Shown piece after piece: positions 1-8,546 of a stretch of 64,000 bases of DNA; positions within the stretch are counted from its first letter, which is position 1, and each line of letters opens with the position of its first letter. The notes under the pieces are model-generated. The model was not told where the DNA came from, made no database searches, and saw only the letters and a list, made by a program, of their open reading frames with translations. The DNA is from Clostridium sp. K13 (GTDB lineage: Bacteria; Bacillota; Clostridia; Clostridiales; Clostridiaceae): the NCBI RefSeq assembly GCF_019734195.1, contig NZ_JAASHM010000001.1, forward strand, positions 1 through 64,000, written 5' to 3'. The position numbers and the translations under genes were made by a program.

Positions 1-49
1 AGTCATTAAAAATAGCTTGTTAAAGTTCATTTTTTATTTAACTGTAAAA

Positions 50-688
50 TTATTCAAGGAAAACTGCACTATTATAGTAGTTAATATCTTTTTTGCAGAA
101 ATAGTAAAATGTTATTAGAATAAATATAGTCATATATGTAAGTATTAATATTACGGAAATTAAAGGAGTTACTCCACTATAAACTGCACTTTGAAAATTA
201 AATTCTATAGATGGCATAGTACTTCCAAACTCTAAGAACTTCCTAAAATCTAAATTTACAAATGGGAAATATTTAAGAAAATCATAATAGCTAGCAGCAA
301 AAGCGTTTAAAGGATAAATAATTGTTAAAGTAAGAACAGTAACTATAGTTGCAACAGAAACTGATTTTAATACCACTCCTATTAAAAATGAAAGTATAGT
401 ATAGAATATAATATTAATTAATTGAAGAATAACAACTATCATTGAATAGCTAAACATAGATAATGTATAAGGTTTATTAAAGCCATAAAGAACAATAACT
501 CCACCCGTTGCACCAAATCCATAAACTATTAGACCAGAAAGTATTCCTAGAACTATTACAAGGGCAAATGAAATTAATCCGTAAATTAATGTTGCTAAAT
601 ATTTTGATATTAATATTTTATATCTTTTATAAGGTAATAAAAGAAGTGGATTTATAGTTTTGTTAGTATATTCACCTCTCCTGCTGAT
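50..688 (-). pseudogene. ABC-2-type permease, N-terminally truncated
   Basis: Open on the minus strand for about 212 codons, but the first in-frame ATG lies at 455-457, so a conventional start would remove a third of the readable protein. The readable part begins near the segment GEYTNKTINPLLLLPYKR, which resembles the first cytoplasmic region of bacitracin/lantibiotic-type ABC-2 permeases (the place of their E-x-x-x-G-T...P-x-x-R motif). It is followed by several long hydrophobic segments (for example LIYGLISFALVIVLGILSGL and IVTVLTLTIIYPLNAFAA). Family members normally carry a first membrane helix and roughly 70-90 residues before this point, and none is present. The frame overlaps the 3' end of the ATPase gene by about 37 bases, which suggests an internal deletion fused the two genes. 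The C-terminus looks complete. Function is probably lost, though translation from a non-standard start cannot be excluded. Confidence 0.65.
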
Positions 689-1386
689 TTAATAAAAACT
701 TCTTCAAGTGATGAGGTTTTATTTATTTCCTCCATAGATTTCAAGCAACGCATTTTACCATCAGTAATTATTAAAACTTTATCACATAAAAGCTCCATTT
801 CAGTAAGTATATGACTAGATACTAAAACAGCAAGACCTTTATTATGAGCAAGATCTTTTAAAAATTCTCTTAATGCCTTTATCCCTATAGGATCTAATCC
901 ATTAGTAGGTTCATCTAAAATCAATATTTTAGGATTATTTAAAAGTGCTACTGTAAGACCTAATCTTTGTTTCATACCAAGTGAGTAATTTTTAACTTTG
1001 TCGTTAAGTCTATTTTTTAACCCCGATAACTTTATACATTCATTGATATGATCCTCTGTGGTATTTGGACAAAGTTTAGAAAAATAATTTATGTTTTCAT
1101 TACCAGTCATATGTTCATAAAGATGAGGAGTTTCTACTATAGCACCAATATTTTTCATAGCCTCTTCAAAATTTTTATTAATATCATAATTGCAAATCTT
1201 TATTGAACCTGATGTTGGTTTTATTAGATCAGTTATCATTTTTATAGTAGTTGTCTTACCAGCCCCATTAGGACCAAGAAAACCTAAAATTTCACCACTG
1301 TATAGATTGAAGCTAATATCATCAACAGCAGTGAATTTTTTGAAGCTTTTACTTAGATTTTTTATTTCTAATATTGAGTTGTTCAT
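652..1386 (-). CDS. ABC transporter ATP-binding protein (bacitracin/lantibiotic export type)
   Basis: 244-residue nucleotide-binding subunit that would energise a membrane exporter. It has the Walker A loop GPNGAGKTT (about residue 40), signature NYSLGMKQRLG, Walker B ILILDEPTNGLDP and the switch histidine in SSHILTEMELL. The start at 1386 is preferred over an ATG 21 codons upstream because AAATGGAGGTAAA sits just before it and the protein then begins MNNSILEIKNLSKSF, normal for the family. The end is odd: after LEEVFIKSAGE the reading frame runs into bases that also encode the truncated permease and stops after EVNILTKL, so its last residues are probably new sequence created by a deletion. 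Its only evident permease partner (50-688) is broken, so the transporter is likely inactive. Confidence 0.85.
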   Translation of the reverse strand: MNNSILEIKNLSKSFKKFTAVDDISFNLYSGEILGFLGPNGAGKTTTIKMITDLIKPTSGSIKICNYDINKNFEEAMKNIGAIVETPHLYEHMTGNENINYFSKLCPNTTEDHINECIKLSGLKNRLNDKVKNYSLGMKQRLGLTVALLNNPKILILDEPTNGLDPIGIKALREFLKDLAHNKGLAVLVSSHILTEMELLCDKVLIITDGKMRCLKSMEEINKTSSLEEVFIKSAGEVNILTKL

Positions 1387-1975
1387 TTTACCTCCATTTA
1401 GTAAAAAAATTATTTTTAAGATATTTGTATAATTTTTAATTTTTTTCAAAAATATCTTGAGTTATATACATCTACTTTTTAGGAATTATTTTATATCTTT
1501 TTATAAACTCTAACAACAGTAATTAACGAAAAAATAAAATAAAAAAACAATACTTGCCAATATTTACATAATTTGTAAAATGTATTAAAATATAAATAAA
1601 TGGGAAAATAAGTAGGGTGTATATTCATATAGATATATAATAAAAAATAATGAAATAGTATATTAGCTACTAAATCCTATTATATAGAATGAAGACTGAT
1701 TATTTTAATTAATGTTCAAACATCATCATAAAGATTATAAATAATGAGTCTTTTAATATTAGATATAATACTTAGTAAACAAATAGATGGAAATCCATAA
1801 TGATATTTAATGACAGGTAAAATTAAATGCAAAGGTTTACAATGGTCGTAGTAATTATTTTAGATGGCTTTTACCTATTATTTTTGTAAGTTTGTTTATT
1901 GAATAATATAGTAACTTAATTAATAGTTTAAAATACCATATATCATAGAGTAATGAAAAAAGAGGGAAGGGATTT
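1387..1975. other. Long intergenic region without a recognisable gene
   Basis: About 590 bases of very A+T-rich sequence between the minus-strand ABC gene and the plus-strand regulator. All frames are broken by frequent stops. It must hold the promoter of the ABC gene, but I see no convincing -35/-10 pair. Because a histidine-kinase-like tail follows at 1976-2053, part of this stretch may be eroded remains of a sensor kinase gene, but I cannot recognise further kinase motifs in it. Confidence 0.4.
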
Positions 1976-2053
1976 ATGATAGTAAATTTAAAAGATTTCA
2001 GTGAATTTGGTAGTGGAAGTACTGTAGAAATAAGGATTCCAATAATAAAGTAA
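1976..2053 (+). pseudogene. Remnant of a sensor histidine kinase C-terminus
   Basis: A 25-codon frame (ATG with GAGGGAAGGGA upstream) ends 20 bases before the response regulator gene. Its last half, FGSGSTVEIRIPIIK, resembles the terminal strand of HATPase_c domains in LytS/YesM-type kinases (pattern G-x-G-T-T-V-x-I-x-I-P). YesM-type kinases are usually encoded immediately upstream of YesN-type AraC response regulators, which is exactly the position here. In-frame codons extend only nine further upstream before a stop. I read this as the last visible piece of a lost kinase. A real small peptide is possible but less likely. The similarity rests on a short motif only. Confidence 0.5.
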
Positions 2054-2073
2054 AAATTTAGGGGGGAATTGTT

Positions 2074-3291
2074 TTGATAAAAGTTTTAATAGCGGATGAT
2101 GAACCAAGAGTTAGAAGGAATATAAAAAGTGTTATTAACTGTGAAGAGTGGAACTTTGAGCTTGTGGGAGAAACTGAAAGCGAAAAGGTTGCATTAGAAA
2201 TTGCAAAAGAAAGAAAACCGGATATAATTTTTCTAGATATAAGTATGCAATTTCTAAGTAGATTAGATTTGATAGAAGAATTTAAAAAGGTTTTAAATGA
2301 CCCTATTATAATAATTATTTCAGATAATGATGAGTTTAATTATGATAAAACTATATTAAGATTAAATGTATTTGATTATATTTTAAATCCTATAGATAGA
2401 GAAAGTCTTAAGAAGACTATTAGTAATGCAAAAGATGAAATTATAAATATAAGAAGGAAAAAGGGAATAAGTGAATTTACAGTTAGTAAGCTTGAAAAAA
2501 ATAGTAAATATTTAAAGGAAAATTTTCTAAAGGATTGGATAAGAGGGAAGATTAGAAGTTCAGAACTTCAAAAGGATATGAAGCATTTTAATATTAATTA
2601 TACTAATTCAATGGGACTTATAATGGTTAAGCCTTTAATAAAAAATAGAGGGTTAAATGAAAATGAGTGGTCATCAGATTTATTAAGTTATGCTATATTA
2701 AATATAGCTAATGAGTTAATGAGTAAATTTAAATATTTGAATGTTTTTATTGATTCTAAAAAGCAGGTTGTTATTTTATGTGATATAAATCCAATAAAAT
2801 ATTGGCATGGAGCTGTTACTGAATTAGAAAATACAATAAATAAATACCTTAAAATTAATGTAGTTATATGTGCATCATTTTTGCGCGATGATCCAGTTCA
2901 GGTAAATATTGTTTATAAATCCTTGTGTAATAGACTAATTGATAAGAGTAAAAAAACACCAGTTGTTATTGAGGTTCAAAAATATATAAATAGAAATTAT
3001 CATAATGAAGATTTATCTATATCAGAAATAGCAAATAATTTAGGTGTTAGTCAAACATATCTTGCTAGATTATTTAAAAGAGAGCTTGGCATGAATTTTG
3101 TTGATTATTTAACTAATGTAAGAATAAAAAATGCAATAATTTTAATGAGAGATCCATCATTAAAATTATATGAAATTGCAGAGCTTATTGGATATAGTAC
3201 TCAACATTATTTTAGTAACATATTTAAAAAACATGTAGGAATATCTCCTCAAGACTATAAGTTAGGTGTAATAAATGAAGCTAGGCAGTAA
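2074..3291 (+). CDS. AraC-type response regulator with degenerate receiver domain
   Basis: 405 residues, YesN-like: an N-terminal receiver (about 1-125), a poorly conserved middle, and two AraC-type helix-turn-helix motifs at the C-terminus (about 300-400, with ISEIANNLGVSQTYLARLFKR and YFSNIFKKHVGISPQDYK). It would be a DNA-binding transcription factor. The acidic pair D8/D9 and the phospho-acceptor D55 (IIFLDISM) are present, but the near-invariant lysine of the K-P motif is replaced by asparagine (YILNPI, N105) and the usual M-P-x-x-x-G after the acceptor is absent. TTG start with GGGGGG ten bases upstream. No intact kinase gene is adjacent; only a kinase-like tail precedes it. It may act independently of phosphorylation or be drifting. 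Target genes unknown. Confidence 0.85.
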   Translation: MIKVLIADDEPRVRRNIKSVINCEEWNFELVGETESEKVALEIAKERKPDIIFLDISMQFLSRLDLIEEFKKVLNDPIIIIISDNDEFNYDKTILRLNVFDYILNPIDRESLKKTISNAKDEIINIRRKKGISEFTVSKLEKNSKYLKENFLKDWIRGKIRSSELQKDMKHFNINYTNSMGLIMVKPLIKNRGLNENEWSSDLLSYAILNIANELMSKFKYLNVFIDSKKQVVILCDINPIKYWHGAVTELENTINKYLKINVVICASFLRDDPVQVNIVYKSLCNRLIDKSKKTPVVIEVQKYINRNYHNEDLSISEIANNLGVSQTYLARLFKRELGMNFVDYLTNVRIKNAIILMRDPSLKLYEIAELIGYSTQHYFSNIFKKHVGISPQDYKLGVINEARQ

Positions 3292-3428
3292 AATGTTTTT
3301 TGAAACTTATCAATGTAATATTAATAATAAAAGATAGAAGGATAAAGAGTAATTAGAGATAATTATAAAAACTTATTATACATTAATTAAGCTATTTCTA
3401 TAAAAAATTCTAAATATTTTACTAATAA

Positions 3429-3469
3429 TAACCATAGTATTTGTCAATACTATGGTTATATGTTTTTTT
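3429..3469 (+). terminator. Rho-independent terminator after the response regulator gene
   Basis: Perfect 13-bp arms (3429-3441 and 3446-3458) around the loop TGTC, followed by a run of seven T. The U-tract ends two bases before the Shine-Dalgarno sequence of the next gene. Confidence 0.85.
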
Positions 3470-3481
3470 AGAGGTGAGAAA

Positions 3482-3982
3482 ATGTTTAAGTGGAGAGATT
3501 TTTATTTAATGAAGGTCTATGATTCTAAAAATAAATATATTGGAGTTATAGAAGATATATCCATAGATTTTAATAAAGGAATTATAGATGGATTTACAAT
3601 TTCACCAGCATCTATAATTAAAAAACATACTTTTGTTTCAAGTGATGCAATAACTTCTATAGATAAGGTAATGAAAATTACGGAAACATCAAAATTTAAG
3701 GGATTAAAATTTAAGGAAATTAAATTTGTAGATATTCTTAATGAAAAAAAAGTGTTAATTGGAGTGCTTGAAGACTTAATTATAGATAAAGAAAATTTTA
3801 GTATAAAAGGTTTGATTATTAGCTCAGGAATATTTGATAAGATGTTTAAAGGAAAGGAAATTATAACATTAAAACATTGTGTTTTATGTGATGATTATAT
3901 TTTATATAAGGGAAGTGAGCGTATTAAGCTTAAAACTTTACCTCATGATTTAGGAGGAGTAAAGGATGTTAGGAAAGTATAA
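3482..3982 (+). CDS. PRC-barrel domain protein
   Basis: 166-residue cytoplasmic protein with two PRC-barrel-like repeats: residues about 1-75 (MKVYDSKNKYIGVIEDISID) and about 80-150 (KKVLIGVLEDLIIDKENFSI), each with the typical G-x-V-x-D strand-turn pattern. PRC-barrel proteins are small beta-barrels found in ribosome maturation factors, photosynthetic reaction centres and sporulation proteins such as YlmC. The precise role of this one is unknown. The start at 3482 follows GAGGTGAGAAA; an upstream frame extension runs through the terminator and is not credible. Its end overlaps the start of the AI-2E-family gene by 17 bases, so the two are likely co-translated. A strong terminator immediately upstream means expression depends on read-through or a promoter I could not identify. 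Confidence 0.75.
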   Translation: MFKWRDFYLMKVYDSKNKYIGVIEDISIDFNKGIIDGFTISPASIIKKHTFVSSDAITSIDKVMKITETSKFKGLKFKEIKFVDILNEKKVLIGVLEDLIIDKENFSIKGLIISSGIFDKMFKGKEIITLKHCVLCDDYILYKGSERIKLKTLPHDLGGVKDVRKV

Positions 3983-4994
3983 AAGTTTAATTTATAAAAC
4001 TATAATAGCAGTTGTTCTTGTATTGCTTAGTATTGCTATATACATATATTTCACTCCTATAAGAGATGTTATTAATTTATTATTAATTTCATTTATAATT
4101 GCTTATACTTTAAAGCCTTTAAGAAATTTCTTAAGTCAAAGGTTTAATATATCAGCTAAAAAGAGTTCTCTATTAATTATATTATTAGTTTTATTAGCAT
4201 TTATAGGACTTTTATATTGTATAGTACCATCTATATTAAAAGAAAGTGGAAATTTTGGAGTTATGCTAGATAGTATAGAGGAATATGTTTTAGCTCTTGC
4301 AACTAGATTTAAATTAGATAGATTGCCTGTTTTTGAAACTGTATATCTACAAGTGGGAGAAAAAATAAATATGATTTTAAGTAATGCATCAACTAATTTA
4401 GTAGATAATATGATTTTACTTGGAGAAAATATTGTGGGTCTTGCAGTTGTTCCAATAACAACTTATTACTTATTAGCAGATGGACATTTAATTTACAATA
4501 AATTATTATTAGTATTTCCAACAGATAAAAGAGTTTTAATTAAAAATATAAATAATAATATTGATAAGATATTAAGTAGGTACATATTAAGTCAGCTTTT
4601 ATTATCATTAATAATTGGTGCATTATCCTTTGTTTTATTATTAATACTTAGAGTGAAATTCCCATTAGTATTATCTATAATAAATGCAATAGCTAATATA
4701 ATACCTTATTTTGGTCCTATTATAGGAGGGGTTCCTATAATTTTTATGGCTTTTACAGGTTCAGTTACAAAGGGTTTATTGGCAGCAGTAGGTGTATTTT
4801 TAATACAACAAGTAGAAGGTAACTTTTTAGCGCCTAAAATAACAGGGGATAGTACTAATATGCATCCCATAATAATTATTATATTATTAATATTAGGCGA
4901 GAAGATGGGTGGAGTAATAGGTATGGTATTATCGGTCCCAATTGCCGTTATAATAAAAGTTGTATATGATGATATAGATTATTATTTATTCTAA
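3966..4994 (+). CDS. AI-2E family transporter (YtvI/PerM-like membrane protein)
   Basis: 342 residues with about seven or eight hydrophobic segments: two near the N-terminus (about 9-29, 32-50), one at about 65-85, a soluble stretch (about 90-150), then segments at about 155-170, 205-230, 235-260, 265-285 and 300-325. The C-terminal half has the family's hallmark run of small and polar residues (NIIPYFGPIIGGVPI). Members are polytopic membrane proteins linked variously to autoinducer-2 export or Na+/H+ exchange; the substrate cannot be predicted here. Its SD (GGAGGAG) lies inside the 3' end of the PRC-barrel gene and the two overlap by 17 bases. Confidence 0.8.
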   Translation: MLGKYKSLIYKTIIAVVLVLLSIAIYIYFTPIRDVINLLLISFIIAYTLKPLRNFLSQRFNISAKKSSLLIILLVLLAFIGLLYCIVPSILKESGNFGVMLDSIEEYVLALATRFKLDRLPVFETVYLQVGEKINMILSNASTNLVDNMILLGENIVGLAVVPITTYYLLADGHLIYNKLLLVFPTDKRVLIKNINNNIDKILSRYILSQLLLSLIIGALSFVLLLILRVKFPLVLSIINAIANIIPYFGPIIGGVPIIFMAFTGSVTKGLLAAVGVFLIQQVEGNFLAPKITGDSTNMHPIIIIILLILGEKMGGVIGMVLSVPIAVIIKVVYDDIDYYLF

Positions 4995-5030
4995 GTAAGC
5001 CTTTTGTGGAATGAAAATAAATTTCATTTA

Positions 5031-5059
5031 TTGACATAAGAGTATAAATGAAATATAAT
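5031..5059 (+). promoter_or_regulatory. SigA-type promoter of alaS
   Basis: TTGACA at 5031-5036, 17-bp spacer, TATAAT at 5054-5059: a consensus vegetative promoter directly upstream of the T-box leader. Confidence 0.85.
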
Positions 5060-5065
5060 CTTGCT

Positions 5066-5290
5066 AGGAAATAAATTTAATATAAAGCGATGAAAAGAAT
5101 GAGTAAATATGATGTAAATATTTAGAGAGGAAGTGTTTGGTGAAAACTTCTTATTTTGCATATTGAAGCTATCTTGGAGCTTATTTTACTTTAAGTGATG
5201 TATATTTATATACATAATTAGGGTGGTACCGCGGAAATTATAAGTTTTCGTCCCTTTTCTTTTTTTGAGGGATGGAGACTTTTTTATTTA
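5066..5290 (+). promoter_or_regulatory. T-box leader of alaS (tRNA-Ala responsive)
   Basis: The leader has the canonical T-box sequence GGGTGGTACCGCGG (5221-5234), Stem I features (AGTA-type bulge near 5110, GGTG apical loop near 5139) and a candidate specifier triplet GCT (Ala) at 5168-5170 in the context TTGAAGCTATC. The terminator stem is formed by GTCCCT (5250-5255) and AGGGAT (5268-5273) with downstream T residues; GTCCCT is also complementary to AGGG in the T-box, giving the competing antiterminator. Uncharged tRNA-Ala should stabilise the antiterminator and switch alaS on. Confidence 0.9.
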
Positions 5291-5319
5291 TATTTAAAAA
5301 ACGGAGGTAGTAATTAATC

Positions 5320-7968
5320 ATGAAATTCATGGGAGCAAATGAATTAAGAGAAAGCTTTATAAGCTTTTTTGAATCTAAAGAACATTTAAGAATGGAGAGT
5401 TTTCCATTAGTACCTAAAAATGATAATAGTTTATTATTAATAAATGCAGGTATGGCACCACTTAAGCCATATTTCACAGGAATACAAAAACCACCAAAGA
5501 CTAGAGTTACAACTTGTCAAAAGTGTATAAGAACTGGTGATATAGAAAACGTAGGAAAGACTTCAAGACATGGTACTTTCTTTGAAATGTTAGGTAACTT
5601 CTCATTTGGAGATTACTTTAAGGGAGAAATTATTCCATGGTCTTGGGAGTATGTAACAGAAGTATTAAAACTTCCAAAAGATAAATTATATGTAACAATA
5701 TATTTAGAAGATGATGAAGCATATGAAATATGGACTTCTAAAACAGATATAGATCCAAATAGAATCTTTAGACTAGGAAAAGATGATAACTTCTGGGAAG
5801 TTGGAACAGTAGGTCCATGTGGTCCTTGTACAGAAATCCATTATGATAGAGGGGTAGATGTAGCTCCAGTTACAAATGTAGATGATTTTGTTGAAGCTTC
5901 AGATGCTGATAGAATAGTTGAATTCTGGAACCTAGTATTTATTCAATTTGATAAGCAAGAAGATGGAAGCTATGCTCCATTAAAGAATAAAAACATAGAT
6001 ACTGGTATGGGACTTGAAAGAATTGCAACTATAATGCAAGGTGTTGATAACATATTTGAAATTGATACAGTAAAAAATATCTTAAATAAGGTATGTGCTT
6101 TATCAGGAGTAGAATATGGAAAAGATGCTAACAATGATACTTCATTAAGAATAGTAACAGACCACGTTAAAGCTGTAACTATGCTTATATCAGATGGAGT
6201 TCAACCAAGTAATGAAGGAAGAGGATATGTTTTAAGAAGACTTTTAAGAAGAGCTGCAAGACATGGAAGATTACTTGGAATTAAGGGATTATTCTTAAAG
6301 GATGTTGTAGAGGCTGTTGTAGAAAACTATGGTGGAAATTATCCTGTATTAGTTGAAAACAAGGATTATATAACAAAGATAATAACTTTAGAAGAAGAAA
6401 GATTTAATGAAACTATTGATAGTGGAATGAACATATTAAATGGATATGTTAAGGAATTAGAAGATACTAAAGCTACTGTTCTTTCAGGAGAAAAGGCATT
6501 TAAATTATATGATACTTATGGATTCCCGCTAGAGTTAACAGAAGAAATTCTTGAAGAAAAGGGAATGACTGTTGACCATGAAGAGTTCAAGAAGGAAATG
6601 GAAGCTCAAAGAGAAAGAGCTAGAAGTGCAAGAGGAGAAACTTCTTACATGGGAGCTGATGAAAACCCAATAAATAAAGTAAGTGCTGATATTGAAACAG
6701 AATTCGTTGGATATACAGCTACAGAAGATACTGCTAAGGTTGTAGTTCTTGCAACTGATGAAGCTTTTGTAGATGAATTAACTGAAGGAAGCAAAGGTTA
6801 TATTTTAACTGATAAGACTCCTTTCTATGCTGAAATGGGTGGTCAAATTGGGGATACTGGTATGATAACTGGTGCTAATGGTTCAGCTTATGTTTATAAC
6901 ACTAAGAAAAATGTTGGTGGAAAGACAGTTCATTATGTTGAGGTTAAGAATGGAAGCATAAAGAATGGTGAAGAAGTTACGTTAACTGTAGATAAGGTAA
7001 GAAGATCTAGTGTTTGTAAAAACCATACAGCAACTCATATGTTACAAGCTGCATTAAAAGAAGTTGTTGGTTCTCACGTTCACCAAGCAGGTTCTTTTGT
7101 TGATAATGAAAGATTAAGATTTGACTTTACTCACTTCCAAGCTATGACTGCTGAAGAAATTCAAAAGGTTGAAGATTTAGTTAATGATAAAATAATGGAG
7201 GTTGATTCAGTAGAAACTAAGCTTATGACAATTGAAGAAGCTAAGGAATCAGGAGCAACTGCATTATTTGATGAAAAATATGGTGATAAGGTTAGAGTAG
7301 TAGCTGCAGGAGAATTCTCTAAAGAACTTTGTGGTGGTACTCACGTATCTAACGTTGGAGAAATTGGATTATTTAAAATAGTTTCTGAAACTGGTGTTGC
7401 TGCTGGTATTAGAAGAATAGAAGCTTTAACAGGAAGAGCTGCTATAAAATATATGGAAGAAAAACAAAGATTATTAAAAGAAGCTTGTTCAGCTCTTAAG
7501 TGTACAGAAAAAGATGTTTTAAAGAAAATATCTTCTCAAGGTACAGAGTTAAAAGAAAAAGACAAGGAAATAGCTGAACTTAAATCTAAGCTTACAAGTG
7601 GAGCTTTAGATGATATCTTAAATTCTGCTAAAGAAATAAATGGAGTTAAAGCTATTGCTTATGCACTAGAAGGTGTAGATGGAAATGCTTTAAGAGATTT
7701 AGCTGATAAGATAAGAAATAAGATGGGTTCAGGAGTTGTAGTACTAGTAAGTAAATCAGAAGATAAGGTTAATTTAGTTACTATGGCAACTAAGGACGTA
7801 TTAGCTAATGGAGTTCACTGTGGTAAGATAATTAAGGAAGTAGCTACTGTTGTTGGCGGTGGCGGTGGTGGAAGACCAGATATGGCTCAAGCTGGTGGTA
7901 AGAAACCTGAAAATATACCACAAGCTATAGAAACTGCTTTCCAAACAATAGAAAATTTAGTAAAATAG
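5320..7968 (+). CDS. alaS: Alanyl-tRNA synthetase
   Basis: 882 residues, full length for bacterial AlaRS. It charges tRNA-Ala with alanine in the cytoplasm. N-terminal class II catalytic core (motif with [20 protein letters not shown], about residues 85-105), tRNA-recognition region, then the editing domain with its zinc-binding residues H569/H573 (HTATH) and C671/H675 (CGGTH), then a coiled stretch (about 725-760) and the C-Ala domain ending in [15 protein letters not shown], which is highly conserved. ATG start with GGAGG at 5303-5307. It is controlled by the T-box leader upstream and heads a region whose order (alaS, ireB, ruvX, DUF1292) is widely conserved in Firmicutes. Confidence 0.98.
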   Translation: MKFMGANELRESFISFFESKEHLRMESFPLVPKNDNSLLLINAGMAPLKPYFTGIQKPPKTRVTTCQKCIRTGDIENVGKTSRHGTFFEMLGNFSFGDYFKGEIIPWSWEYVTEVLKLPKDKLYVTIYLEDDEAYEIWTSKTDIDPNRIFRLGKDDNFWEVGTVGPCGPCTEIHYDRGVDVAPVTNVDDFVEASDADRIVEFWNLVFIQFDKQEDGSYAPLKNKNIDTGMGLERIATIMQGVDNIFEIDTVKNILNKVCALSGVEYGKDANNDTSLRIVTDHVKAVTMLISDGVQPSNEGRGYVLRRLLRRAARHGRLLGIKGLFLKDVVEAVVENYGGNYPVLVENKDYITKIITLEEERFNETIDSGMNILNGYVKELEDTKATVLSGEKAFKLYDTYGFPLELTEEILEEKGMTVDHEEFKKEMEAQRERARSARGETSYMGADENPINKVSADIETEFVGYTATEDTAKVVVLATDEAFVDELTEGSKGYILTDKTPFYAEMGGQIGDTGMITGANGSAYVYNTKKNVGGKTVHYVEVKNGSIKNGEEVTLTVDKVRRSSVCKNHTATHMLQAALKEVVGSHVHQAGSFVDNERLRFDFTHFQAMTAEEIQKVEDLVNDKIMEVDSVETKLMTIEEAKESGATALFDEKYGDKVRVVAAGEFSKELCGGTHVSNVGEIGLFKIVSETGVAAGIRRIEALTGRAAIKYMEEKQRLLKEACSALKCTEKDVLKKISSQGTELKEKDKEIAELKSKLTSGALDDILNSAKEINGVKAIAYALEGVDGNALRDLADKIRNKMGSGVVVLVSKSEDKVNLVTMATKDVLANGVHCGKIIKEVATVVGGGGGGRPDMAQAGGKKPENIPQAIETAFQTIENLVK

Positions 7969-8070
7969 TTGCGTGTTATGGTATACAATTATACTAATTT
8001 AGGGTATAATATAAATAATAAATATTATATAAAATTTCTAATGATTAAAAATAAATAAAAAAACTTTCGT

Positions 8071-8104
8071 AAGGGGGTGAAGCTGCTAAGGAAGCAGCGA
8101 ACGT
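8071..8104 (+). promoter_or_regulatory. Hairpin-containing ribosome binding region of ireB
   Basis: AAGGGGGTGA (8071-8080) is a strong SD but lies 24 bases from the ATG. Between them is a perfect 6-bp hairpin, GCTGCT (8082-8087) with AGCAGC (8093-8098), whose loop is AAGGA. If the hairpin is folded out, the effective distance from the strong SD to the start is 7 bases, the usual optimum. Alternatively the loop AAGGA could serve as a weaker SD 12 bases from the ATG. Confidence 0.55.
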
Positions 8105-8362
8105 ATGGATAATAATCTTGACAGAACAATGCAATTTGACTTAAACATTAACAAAGAAGATTTAACTAAATCAATTTTAAATGATGTGTATACAGCATTG
8201 AAGGAAAAGGGATATAACCCAATAAATCAATTGGTAGGTTATCTAATTTCAGGCGATCCTTCTTACATTACTAGTTATAACGGAGCAAGAGCTTTACTAA
8301 GAAAACTTGAAAGAGATGAAATACTTGAAGAGGTAATAAAATCTTATCTAGAAATAAAATAA
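8105..8362 (+). CDS. ireB: IreB family regulatory phosphoprotein (UPF0297)
   Basis: 85-residue protein matching the IreB/YrzL family along its whole length, including RTMQFDL near the N-terminus, [22 protein letters not shown] and [15 protein letters not shown]. In enterococci IreB is phosphorylated on N-terminal threonines by the PASTA kinase IreK and negatively influences cephalosporin resistance; T8 here lies in the corresponding N-terminal segment. This genome region also encodes a PrkC/PrpC pair (53633-56457), so the substrate and kinase are both present. The gene sits in the conserved order alaS-ireB-ruvX and has its own terminator. Confidence 0.92.
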   Translation: MDNNLDRTMQFDLNINKEDLTKSILNDVYTALKEKGYNPINQLVGYLISGDPSYITSYNGARALLRKLERDEILEEVIKSYLEIK

Positions 8363-8394
8363 AAGGTGCCCGTTAAGCGGGCACCTTTATTTTT
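8362..8394 (+). terminator. Rho-independent terminator after ireB
   Basis: Perfect 11-bp arms AAAGGTGCCCG (8362-8372) and CGGGCACCTTT (8378-8388), then a T-rich tract. It overlaps the ireB stop codon by one base. Confidence 0.9.
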
Positions 8395-8413
8395 AAAATT
8401 ATATTAAGAAATT

Positions 8414-8524
8414 ATAGTTAAGAGACTTTTGTTAGTTAAAGAGGTAAAATTGCTTAGCAATTAGGTAAAAAGGTAAAGGGATATGCACTTAACTTTTTAA
8501 CTTGTAAAGGTAATACTTAACTAT
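8414..8524. repeat. 111-bp palindromic element, possible short member of the AGTTAAG repeat family
   Basis: Perfect terminal inverted repeats ATAGTTAAG (8414-8422) and CTTAACTAT (8516-8524) flank a stretch that contains a small internal palindrome TTGCTTAGCAA (8450-8460) and several GGTAAA motifs. The two 260-283 bp repeats at 40392-40651 and 61556-61838 also have AGTTAAG-type ends and TTGCTAACGCAA/TTGCTAAAGCAA internal palindromes, so this may be a shortened relative. No ORF inside. Confidence 0.5.
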
Positions 8525-8546
8525 TCAAAAATAAAAAGGAGTTTCT

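Noticed and set aside
1190..1432. 80-codon plus-strand frame opposite the ABC ATPase gene
   Set aside because: It is the antisense shadow of the ATPase coding region and has no ribosome binding site. Many similar minus-strand frames opposite typA, ftsZ, der, priA, yicC and recG were dropped for the same reason.
1830..1892. 20-codon hydrophobic frame in the gap before the response regulator
   Set aside because: No SD and no recognisable family; too short to separate from chance in A+T-rich sequence.
3452..3481. Upstream extension of the PRC-barrel frame
   Set aside because: It runs through the terminator hairpin and U-tract; the ATG at 3482 has the correct SD.
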